A stretch of DNA of 64,000 bases from contig NZ_CP060245.1 of NCBI RefSeq assembly GCF_014252455.1, positions 489,234 to 553,233 on the forward strand. The letters run 5' to 3'. A model generated the notes under the pieces. That model saw only the letters and a program-made list of their open reading frames with translations. It made no database searches and had not been told where the DNA came from. Made by a program: the position numbers and the translations under genes. The first letter of the stretch is position 1, and the number at the start of each line of letters is the position of its first letter. The DNA comes from Blattabacterium cuenoti (lineage in GTDB: Bacteria > Bacteroidota > Bacteroidia > Flavobacteriales > Blattabacteriaceae). Shown here one piece after another: positions 55,840-64,000 of the stretch.

Positions 55840-56421
55840 AAATTTTTTTTGAAAAATTATATTTAAATTCTTAATATACTGTATAATTTTTTTTCTTCCA
55901 TATTTTTTTTTAGTAGATATCAAAAAATATGGATATTTTTTTATTTTTGTTTTATATAAACTTATATTTTTATTAAAAATTTTTTTATTTAATTTATCTA
56001 TTTTTGTAAAAATAACACAAAAATTAATTTTAAATTTTTTTAGTTTATGTATAAAATATAAATCTATTTTTTGTATAGGTATTCTACTATCTATTAATAA
56101 AAATAAACAAATTAAATTTTTTCTATAAAAAATATAATTTATAATTAATTTTTTTATACTATGTTTTTTTTTTTTAATAGAAAAAAAACCATATCCAGGT
56201 AAATCTATAAAAAACCATTTATTATTAATCAAAAAGGTATTAATTAATTTAGTACATCCTGGTTTAGATGAAACTTTAGCAATTTTACAATTAAGAATAA
56301 AATTAATTAAACTAGATTTTCCTACATTAGAACGTCCAATAAAAGCATATTCTGGAATAATAAAAGAAGAATCATTAAGTTTTTCAAAACTTCCTTTAAA
56401 TTTTACAGAGTAAATTTTCAT
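55834..56421 (-). CDS. engB: ribosome biogenesis GTP-binding protein EngB/YsxC
   Basis: EngB is a small GTPase needed for 50S subunit assembly. The 195-residue protein has G1 IGRSNVGKSSLIN (near residue 30), SSKPGCTKLINTF (G2), DLPGYGFF (G3), and TKIDKL (G4). The length is typical. The start at 56421 overlaps the end of the upstream hydrolase gene by 26 bases, which is large for this genome, but the family N-terminus supports it. Confidence 0.95.
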   Translation of the reverse strand: MKIYSVKFKGSFEKLNDSSFIIPEYAFIGRSNVGKSSLINFILNCKIAKVSSKPGCTKLINTFLINNKWFFIDLPGYGFFSIKKKKHSIKKLIINYIFYRKNLICLFLLIDSRIPIQKIDLYFIHKLKKFKINFCVIFTKIDKLNKKIFNKNISLYKTKIKKYPYFLISTKKKYGRKKIIQYIKNLNIIFQKKFL

Positions 56422-57178
56422 GATGAAAATTAAATTTAGAAAGCCATTTTTCTAAAATTTTTATAAATTTTTTAGGATGTTCCATCATAGGAACATGTCC
56501 GCATTTATCTATCCAATATAATTCAGCATGAGGAAGTAATCTATGAAATTTTTTTGCTACTTTTGGTGGAGTAACAGGATCTTGTTTCCCCCAAATTAAA
56601 CAAAAAGGTTGTTTTATTACAGATAAATCTTTAGACATATTATATTTCATAGAACTTTTCGCAATATATAAAATTTTAATTCCTTTTTTTTTATCATTTA
56701 CCATATGAAATACTTCATCTACTAATTTTTTAGTAGCAATTTTAGGATTATAAAAAACTTCTTGTGATTTTTTTCTAATATATTCATAATTTTCCCTTTT
56801 AGGAATAGCATCTCCAAAAGCTTTTTCAAATAATCCAGAACTTCCTGTAAGAACTACAGAATGTACTAAATCAATTCTTTTTTTTGCAATAATTAAAGCA
56901 ATATGACCTCCTAAAGAATTTCCTATTAATGTAGCTTTTTCTATTCCTATTTCTATTAGTAATTTTATAACATATTTAGATAAATTATAAATATTAGTAA
57001 GTAATAATGGCATATTATAAATAGGTAATGAAGGAATAATCACTTTATATCCTTTTTTTGGAAAAAAATCTAAAAGAGCATTAAAATTACTTAAATTCCC
57101 CATTAATCCATGAAGTAATATTAAAGGATGACCTGTTCCTTTTATTATATAAGAAAATTTTTTCTTAAGAAGAAACAT
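56396..57178 (-). CDS. alpha/beta-fold hydrolase
   Basis: The 260-residue protein has the oxyanion region LLHGLMGNLSNF (near residue 22), the nucleophile elbow IGNSLGGHIAL, an acidic residue in IWGKQDPVTPP, and the catalytic His in CGHVPMMEHP. It has no signal peptide. The gene lies in the Bacteroidetes order rnc-hydrolase-engB. The substrate is unknown; it is not closely similar to the other hydrolase of this window (3814-4605) beyond the fold. Confidence 0.88.
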   Translation of the reverse strand: MFLLKKKFSYIIKGTGHPLILLHGLMGNLSNFNALLDFFPKKGYKVIIPSLPIYNMPLLLTNIYNLSKYVIKLLIEIGIEKATLIGNSLGGHIALIIAKKRIDLVHSVVLTGSSGLFEKAFGDAIPKRENYEYIRKKSQEVFYNPKIATKKLVDEVFHMVNDKKKGIKILYIAKSSMKYNMSKDLSVIKQPFCLIWGKQDPVTPPKVAKKFHRLLPHAELYWIDKCGHVPMMEHPKKFIKILEKWLSKFNFHHENLLCKI

Positions 57179-57181
57179 AAT

Positions 57182-57928
57182 TTAAATATTTTTTTTAATT
57201 TTTTTTTGTATTAAAAAATAAGCTTTTTTAGCTGCTAATTCTTCTGATCTTTTTTTAGAAAAACCTTTACCTTTTGTTTTAATTCCATAATTAGATATAA
57301 TACATTCAGATAAATAAATATTTATGTTTTTTTTTTCTATTTTTTTTTCTTTAAAAGTATTAAAATTTATTATAAATTTATTTTTTTGTGACCATTCTAT
57401 AATCCATACTTTATAACTAAAAATTTCTTTTTGCAATTTTAAAAGATTTACATGATTATGTAATATTTTTTTATATACAAAATTTTTACACCCTTGATAT
57501 CCTATATCTAAATAAATAAAACCAATTAAAGCTTCTAAAGTATTTCCTAATATATTATCAGATATAATAGGAATATTTTCTTTAATAAAAATATTTATAA
57601 TAGTTAATTTTTTAGAAATTTTATTTAAATTATTTCTACATACAATTTTAGCTCGAATTTGAGTTAATTCTCCTTCTTTTTTTTCAGATAATTGTTCATA
57701 TAAAAAATGTGAAATAATAGAATTTAATATAGAATCTCCTAAAAATTCTAATCTTTGAAAATTCATATAATAATTTTTATTATAATTTTTTTTTTTTACA
57801 GAAAAACTATAAATAAAAACTTCTTTTAAAAATTTTACATTTTTAGGAATAAATCCTAATATTTTAATCAATTTATTAATAAATAAAGAGTTAAATTTAT
57901 TCTCAATAATATTATTATTAGATAACAT
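57182..57928 (-). CDS. rnc: ribonuclease III
   Basis: RNase III cuts double-stranded RNA, including rRNA precursors. The 248-residue protein has the signature RLEFLGDSILNS, KEGELTQIRAKIV, and a C-terminal double-stranded-RNA-binding domain ending in GKGFSKKRSEELAAKKAYFL. In the second catalytic segment (ILGNTLEALIGFIYLD), the aspartate of E. coli (Asp114, ADTVEAL) is Asn, while the following Glu is kept. I think Asn occurs in other Bacteroidetes too, so this may be normal for the group. It overlaps fabF by 11 bases. Confidence 0.93.
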   Translation of the reverse strand: MLSNNNIIENKFNSLFINKLIKILGFIPKNVKFLKEVFIYSFSVKKKNYNKNYYMNFQRLEFLGDSILNSIISHFLYEQLSEKKEGELTQIRAKIVCRNNLNKISKKLTIINIFIKENIPIISDNILGNTLEALIGFIYLDIGYQGCKNFVYKKILHNHVNLLKLQKEIFSYKVWIIEWSQKNKFIINFNTFKEKKIEKKNINIYLSECIISNYGIKTKGKGFSKKRSEELAAKKAYFLIQKKIKKNI

Positions 57929-59177
57929 TTATTTTTTTAAATAAAAGACAAACATTATGCCCTCCAAAACCAAAAGTATTACATATACTAATATTAACTT
58001 TTTTTTTTATAGCTTTATTAGGTGTAAAATTCATTCTATAATCTATTTTTTTATCTATTTTAAATAAATTAATAGTTGGTGGAATAATTTTTTTACTCAA
58101 AGGAAGTATAGATGCAATAGCCTCAATAGATCCTGCTGCACCTAATAAATGACCAGTCATAGATTTAGTTGAATTGATATTAATATTATATACTTTTTCA
58201 TGAAAAACTTCTTTAATTGCTTTTACTTCTGCAATATCTCCTAAAATAGTAGAAGTTCCATGAGAATTAATATGATCTACTTCTGTATATTTAATTCCAG
58301 CATCTTTAATGGCAGCTTTCATTGCAAGTATTATCCCTTTTCCTTCTGGATGAGGTGCTGTAATATGATAAGCATCTCCAGACATACCTACTCCTCCTAT
58401 TTCTGCGTAAATATTTGCATTTCTTTTTTTTGCATGATTATATTCCTCTAATATAAGACATCCAGCTCCTTCTCCTAAAACAAACCCATCTCTATCTTGA
58501 TCAAAAGGACGTGAAGCTGTTTTATAATCTTCATTTCTTGTAGATAAAGCATGTAAAGCATTAAAACCTCCTACTCCACTTTGTGTAATAGCCGCTTCTG
58601 ATCCACCAGTAATCATAATATCTGCTTTTCCTAAACAAATTAAATGATACGCATCAACAATTGCATTAGATGAAGATGCACAAGCTGATACAGTCGCATA
58701 ATTAGGTCCATGTATTCCATAATTCATAGAAATAAAACCTGCAGTAATATCTATTAACATTTTAGGAATAAAATAAGGACTAAATCTAGGTATTTTTCCT
58801 CCATTAATATAATCTGAAATAGATTTTTCTAAATTTAATAAACCACCAATTCCAGATCCCCAAATAACTCCAATTCTTTCTTTTTTTTCTTTATAAAAAT
58901 TTATTTTACTATTTATTATAGCTTCTTGAGAAGCTATAATACCATATTGTGCACATGGATCTAATTTTCGTTGTTCTTTTTTACTAAAAAAAGTGCTAGG
59001 ATCATAATTTTTTAATTCACAAGCGAATTTAGTTTTAAACTTATTAGTATCAAAATAAGTAATAGGAGCAGATCCATTTTTTCCTTTAATTAGAGATATC
59101 CAATAATCTTCAATATTATTACCTATTGGGGTAATAGAACCAATTCCAGTTATTACTACTCTTTTTAATTCATTCAT
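57918..59177 (-). CDS. fabF: 3-oxoacyl-ACP synthase II
   Basis: FabF elongates acyl-ACP with malonyl-ACP in fatty acid synthesis. The 419-residue protein has the catalytic Cys166 in VSACASSSNAI and the two His residues in INSHGTSTILGD and KSMTGHLLGAAG. The end has CNTFGFGGHNVCLLF. The length and all active-site residues are standard. The gene order acpP-fabF-rnc is conserved in Bacteroidetes; the gap to acpP is 16 bases. Confidence 0.97.
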   Translation of the reverse strand: MNELKRVVITGIGSITPIGNNIEDYWISLIKGKNGSAPITYFDTNKFKTKFACELKNYDPSTFFSKKEQRKLDPCAQYGIIASQEAIINSKINFYKEKKERIGVIWGSGIGGLLNLEKSISDYINGGKIPRFSPYFIPKMLIDITAGFISMNYGIHGPNYATVSACASSSNAIVDAYHLICLGKADIMITGGSEAAITQSGVGGFNALHALSTRNEDYKTASRPFDQDRDGFVLGEGAGCLILEEYNHAKKRNANIYAEIGGVGMSGDAYHITAPHPEGKGIILAMKAAIKDAGIKYTEVDHINSHGTSTILGDIAEVKAIKEVFHEKVYNININSTKSMTGHLLGAAGSIEAIASILPLSKKIIPPTINLFKIDKKIDYRMNFTPNKAIKKKVNISICNTFGFGGHNVCLLFKKINVI

Positions 59178-59193
59178 AAAAAATTAATATTTT

Positions 59194-59472
59194 TTAATCA
59201 GAATTTTTTTTTTCATTATTATCTATTTTTTTTTTCTCATTTAAAATCTCTTCTATCGCCTGTATCGCTTCTCCTACAGTAGTTATTTTTTCTGCTTTTT
59301 CATCAGAAATACTAATATTAAATTCTTTTTCAAATTCCATAATAAGTTCTACTATATCTAATGAATCTGCTCCTAAATCATTAGTAAAACTAGAAGTAGG
59401 AAGAATTTCATTTTCTTCTATACTCAATTTTTCTACGATAAGAGCATAAACTCTTGATGAAAGATCAGACAT
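59194..59472 (-). CDS. acpP: acyl carrier protein
   Basis: ACP carries growing fatty acyl chains on phosphopantetheine. The 92-residue protein has the attachment Ser37 in [18 protein letters not shown] and an acidic composition. The C-terminal tail after EEILNEKK is somewhat longer and Lys/Asp-rich compared with E. coli (78 residues). It is the first gene of the acpP-fabF-rnc series, with a candidate -7 element 30 bases upstream. Confidence 0.97.
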   Translation of the reverse strand: MSDLSSRVYALIVEKLSIEENEILPTSSFTNDLGADSLDIVELIMEFEKEFNISISDEKAEKITTVGEAIQAIEEILNEKKKIDNNEKKNSD

Positions 59473-59501
59473 AAAATCATAATTTTTATTTTTTTATGGT
59501 A

Positions 59502-59509
59502 CAAAATTA
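59502..59509 (-). promoter_or_regulatory. candidate -7 element for acpP
   Basis: The minus strand reads TAATTTTG, an exact TAnnTTTG match, 30 bases before the acpP ATG. No clear TTTG at -33. It faces the pckA element in the same 97-base region, so the two promoters are back to back. Confidence 0.5.
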
Positions 59510-59531
59510 GTAAACTTTTATAAATCATATA

Positions 59532-59539
59532 TAAATTTG
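59532..59539 (+). promoter_or_regulatory. candidate -7 element for pckA
   Basis: TAAATTTG at 59532-59539 matches TAnnTTTG exactly and lies 30 bases before the pckA ATG. No clear TTTG at -33. Confidence 0.5.
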
Positions 59540-59569
59540 TTACTTTAAGATATCTAACAGAAAATACAT

Positions 59570-61171
59570 ATGGAATCTATCTCTTTAAAACATTATGGAA
59601 TATTAAATTCTTTAAATTATTGTCAATTATCTCCTGATAAATTACAAAATTTAATTGTTAAAAATAAAATGGGAATAGAAACTAAATCTGGAGTATTAGC
59701 TATTAATACTGGATTATTTACTGGAAGATCCCCTAAAGATCGATTTATAGTCAAAGATCATATTACAAATGATAAAATTTTTTGGGATGAAAAAATTAAT
59801 CAATCTTTTGATCCAAAAAAATTTGATTTTTTATATAAAAAAGTAGTCAAATATTTATCTGGAAAAAAATTATATATAAGAGATGGATATCTTTGTTCTG
59901 ATTCTAGATATCAATTAAATATACGTTTTATTAATGAATATCCATGGTCTGATTTATTTGTTCATAATCTTTTTTTTAGATTTTCTAAATTTGGACAAAT
60001 TTCACCAGAATGGATATTATTGTGTGCTCCTAGTTTTAAAGCTAATCCATTTACAGATGGAACAAAAAAAAAAAATTTTTCTATTTTAAATTTTTTAAAA
60101 AAAATTATATTAATCGGGGGAACAGGATATACAGGAGAAATTAAAAAATCTATGTTTTCAGTTTTAAATTTTATACTTCCTACATATAAAAATGTATTTC
60201 CTATGCATTGTGCAGCAAATATTGGAAATAAAAAAGATACAGCATTATTTTTTGGATTATCAGGAACTGGAAAAACTACTATTTCTAATGATCCTAATAG
60301 AAAATTAATAGGAGATGATGAACATGGATGGAGTTATAATAATATTATTTTCAATTTTGAAGGTGGTTGTTATGCAAAAATATTCGGAATTTCTAAATCC
60401 AAAGAACCGATAATTTATCATGCTATAAAAAAAGGGGCTATGTTAGAAAATGTAATCTTCAAAAAGGAAACAAAAGAAGTCGATTTTTTTAATAATTCTA
60501 TTACAGAAAATATGAGAATTAGTTATCCCATTTATTTTATAAAAAATTTTGAAAAAAAATTATATTCTTCTAATATTAAAAATATTTTTTTTCTTACATA
60601 TGATGCTTTTGGTGTATTACCTCCTATTTCTAAATTAAATAAAGAACAATCAGCATATTATTTTTTATTAGGTTATACTTCTAAAGTAGCTGGAACAGAA
60701 TTTGATATAATAAAACCAAAAGCAACTTTTTCTTCTTGTTTTGGAGCTCCTTTTATGCCATTACATCCAGTGATGTATACAAAAATGTTAATAAAAAAAT
60801 TAAAAAATACTAAAATAAATGTTTGGATGGTAAATACAGGAATTATTATATATGGAGAAAATCAAGGAGATTCTTTAAAAAAGAAAAGAATTCAATTAAA
60901 GGATACAAGAAAATTAGTAAAATGTGCATTAAATGGAGATTTATCTTTATCTAAAATTAGATATGAAAAATATCCTTTTTTTAATTTTAAAATTCCAAAA
61001 TATTGTCCAGGAATATCTTCTGATATATTAAATCCAAAAAATACATGGAAAAATAAAAAAATGTATAAAAATCAAGTACAAAAACTTATTAAAAAAATTA
61101 TTAAAAATTTTGATATATATAGAAAATATACAGATAAAGAAATTTTATCTGGTGAACCTAAAATAAAATAA
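59570..61171 (+). CDS. pckA: phosphoenolpyruvate carboxykinase (ATP)
   Basis: PckA interconverts oxaloacetate plus ATP with PEP, either for gluconeogenesis from amino acids or the reverse. The 533-residue protein has GLFTGRSPKDRFIVKD near residue 50, the P loop FFGLSGTGKTTIS (near residue 227), IGDDEHGWSYN, and FEGGCYAKIF. YTSKVAGTE closes the active site. It contains a run of 12 A residues (60064-60075) in frame. A host supplying amino acids would make this enzyme useful; that is inference. Confidence 0.97.
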   Translation: MESISLKHYGILNSLNYCQLSPDKLQNLIVKNKMGIETKSGVLAINTGLFTGRSPKDRFIVKDHITNDKIFWDEKINQSFDPKKFDFLYKKVVKYLSGKKLYIRDGYLCSDSRYQLNIRFINEYPWSDLFVHNLFFRFSKFGQISPEWILLCAPSFKANPFTDGTKKKNFSILNFLKKIILIGGTGYTGEIKKSMFSVLNFILPTYKNVFPMHCAANIGNKKDTALFFGLSGTGKTTISNDPNRKLIGDDEHGWSYNNIIFNFEGGCYAKIFGISKSKEPIIYHAIKKGAMLENVIFKKETKEVDFFNNSITENMRISYPIYFIKNFEKKLYSSNIKNIFFLTYDAFGVLPPISKLNKEQSAYYFLLGYTSKVAGTEFDIIKPKATFSSCFGAPFMPLHPVMYTKMLIKKLKNTKINVWMVNTGIIIYGENQGDSLKKKRIQLKDTRKLVKCALNGDLSLSKIRYEKYPFFNFKIPKYCPGISSDILNPKNTWKNKKMYKNQVQKLIKKIIKNFDIYRKYTDKEILSGEPKIK

Positions 61172-61224
61172 TTTATTTTTATTTATTAAATTATTTTTAA
61201 TTTTTTAAAATTAAAATATTTATT

Positions 61225-62262
61225 TTGAAAAGTAAAAAAATTAAAATTGGTTTTTCTACAGGAGATATTCATGGAATAGGAATAGAAGTATTTTTAAAAG
61301 TATGTCGTAAAAAAAGACTTTTAGATTTTTTTACACCAATATTATTTGGATCTACTAAATTATGTCATTATTATAAAAAAATTTTAAATTTAGAAGTAAA
61401 TAATATACAAGAAATAAATAATTTAAAAGAAATTATAGATTATAAAATTAATATTATTAATATTTATAAAGAAGATATTAAATTTGATTTAATTAAATAT
61501 AATCACCAAGATTCAATAAAATATCCAATTTTATCTTTACAAAAAGTAACAAAAGCTTTAAAATATGGAAAAATAGATGTTATGGTTACTGGACCTGTTA
61601 ATAAAAATTATATGAATATAAAAGGATTTTCCTTTTTTGGTCATACTGAATATTTAAAAAATATTTTAGAAGGATATCCTTTAATGTTAATGATTCATGA
61701 TACTTTAAAAATTGCTTTAGTTACTCATCATTTACCATTAAAATATGTTCATTCTGAATTAACTAAAAAAAAAATTATAAAATCTATTCAAATTTTACAT
61801 AAATCATTAATTATTGATTTTTCTATAAAAAAACCTAAAATAGCTGTATTAGGATGTAATCCTCATTCAGGAGAAAACGGATTATTAGGTAATGAAGAAA
61901 AAACAAAAATTAAACCGGCTATTGATTTTTTCTTAAAAAAAAAAGGTTTTTTAATATTTGGCCCTTATTCTTCAGATAGTTTTTTTGGAAATCATAATTA
62001 TCGTCATTTTGATGCAGTATTAGCGATGTATCACGATCAAGGATTAATTCCATTTAAAACATTAACTTTTAATGAAGGAGTAAATTTTACAGCTGGTCTT
62101 TCTCATATCCGTACTTCTCCAGATCATGGAGTTGCTTATGATATTGCTAAAAAAGGTATTGCTAAAGAAAATTCGTTAGAAGAAGCTATTTTTAGCGCAA
62201 TAAAAATATTTAAAAATAGAGCAGAATATATGAAAATAAAATCATATTCTATAAAATTATAA
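61225..62262 (+). CDS. pdxA: 4-hydroxythreonine-4-phosphate dehydrogenase
   Basis: PdxA oxidises 4-phosphohydroxy-threonine in vitamin B6 synthesis. The 345-residue protein has IGFSTGDIHGIGIEVFLK at the N-terminus, VTGPVNKNYM, FGHTEYLKNI, the metal-ligand NPHSGENGLLGNEE, and AMYHDQGLIPFKTL. The start is TTG at 61225. Two runs of 10 A residues are in frame. The 3' end overlaps convergent atpC by 14 bases. Confidence 0.94.
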   Translation: MKSKKIKIGFSTGDIHGIGIEVFLKVCRKKRLLDFFTPILFGSTKLCHYYKKILNLEVNNIQEINNLKEIIDYKINIINIYKEDIKFDLIKYNHQDSIKYPILSLQKVTKALKYGKIDVMVTGPVNKNYMNIKGFSFFGHTEYLKNILEGYPLMLMIHDTLKIALVTHHLPLKYVHSELTKKKIIKSIQILHKSLIIDFSIKKPKIAVLGCNPHSGENGLLGNEEKTKIKPAIDFFLKKKGFLIFGPYSSDSFFGNHNYRHFDAVLAMYHDQGLIPFKTLTFNEGVNFTAGLSHIRTSPDHGVAYDIAKKGIAKENSLEEAIFSAIKIFKNRAEYMKIKSYSIKL

Positions 62263-62491
62263 TTACAATATTTTTTTTTGTATATAAAAAACCACCATTT
62301 ATTGGTATTTTTATTTTTTTTGATAAAAAATTTATTTTTATAACTCCATTTTTTAATATAGATATTAATGGGGCATGATTTTTTAAAATTTGAAATTTTC
62401 CATTTAAACCAGGTAATGTTATAGATCTAACTGTATTTTTATTACTTTTAAAAATAATTTTATTATAACTAATAATAGTTATTTTCATCAT
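62249..62491 (-). CDS. atpC: ATP synthase F1 epsilon subunit
   Basis: The epsilon subunit joins the rotor stalk to the c-ring. The 80-residue protein is the short form without the C-terminal inhibitory helices, as is usual in Bacteroidetes (around 90 residues). Landmarks are SITLPGLNGKFQILKNHAPL and INGGFLYTKKNIVIII. It directly follows atpD on the minus strand with no gap. Its end is trimmed compared with relatives. Confidence 0.88.
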   Translation of the reverse strand: MMKITIISYNKIIFKSNKNTVRSITLPGLNGKFQILKNHAPLISILKNGVIKINFLSKKIKIPINGGFLYTKKNIVIIIL

Positions 62492-63999
<1,508 letters not shown>

Positions 64000-64000
64000 A

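Noticed and set aside
58260-58451. 63-codon plus-strand frame opposite fabF
   Set aside because: Shadow of a well-conserved gene; composition is Cys, Phe and Ser rich without pattern.

Overview
The window is about 64 kb of very AT-rich DNA (long poly-A and poly-T runs, almost every third position A or T). It is packed with short-intergenic housekeeping genes of clear Bacteroidetes/Flavobacteriales type. Lineage markers include DUF4290 next to murA, fused SecDF, a short RpoD, type B L31, an alternative GlmU-family protein, PASTA protein between ddl and rluD, DUF1599 next to tpiA, mevalonate kinase next to rluB and aroQ, and promoter motifs of the TAnnTTTG class. There are no phages, insertion sequences, CRISPR arrays or secretion islands. 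This fits a reduced-genome obligate endosymbiont. The retained mix (cell wall genes, glutamate dehydrogenase, MetE, PEP carboxykinase, pyruvate dehydrogenase, F-ATPase) points best to Blattabacterium, the cockroach/termite symbiont. That identification is inferred from gene content, not from a database search.

Layout. 1-9 kb: DUF4290, murA, greA, HIT protein, coaX, an alpha/beta hydrolase, folate cyclo-ligase, rseP and the feoA-feoB iron operon with a 42-residue Cys-containing partner. 9-13 kb: ddl, PASTA protein, rluD and a frame-disrupted mgtE. 13-22 kb: leuS, gdhA, pyrH-frr-asnS-rpoN. 22-29 kb, minus strand: aldehyde dehydrogenase, sufE, metE, GlmU-family, rpmE, a FabH-like synthase. 29-34 kb: frame-disrupted menG, a GH3-family protein, rpsO, pnp, rpoD. 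34-39 kb: tRNA-Arg, tpiA, DUF1599, frame-disrupted folP, cdaA, murF. 39-45 kb: pdhA, pdhC, terC, secDF, tatA. 45-54 kb, minus strand: an envelope block of ppiD, hemolysin-family, lptC, skp, bamA, uppS, nadK, interrupted by tRNA-Phe. 54-64 kb: frame-disrupted mevalonate kinase, rluB, aroQ, engB, hydrolase, rnc-fabF-acpP, pckA, pdxA, atpC-atpD.

The most striking pattern is that five genes (mgtE, menG, folP, mevalonate kinase and atpD) are each broken at a run of 10 or 11 A residues. Each returns to one full-length frame if exactly one A is added. One of them, atpD, is an essential ATP synthase subunit broken at codons 3-6. This fits either RNA-polymerase slippage rescuing the genes, as reported for poly(A) tracts in Buchnera and Blochmannia, or homopolymer undercalling in the assembly. 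Several longer A runs (12-18) in other genes are in frame, so undercalling is not uniform. Other notable points are a LeuRS whose editing pocket looks degraded, an lptC with no normal start codon, a heptad-repeat linker in PdhC, and convergent genes that nearly always abut or overlap at their 3' ends.
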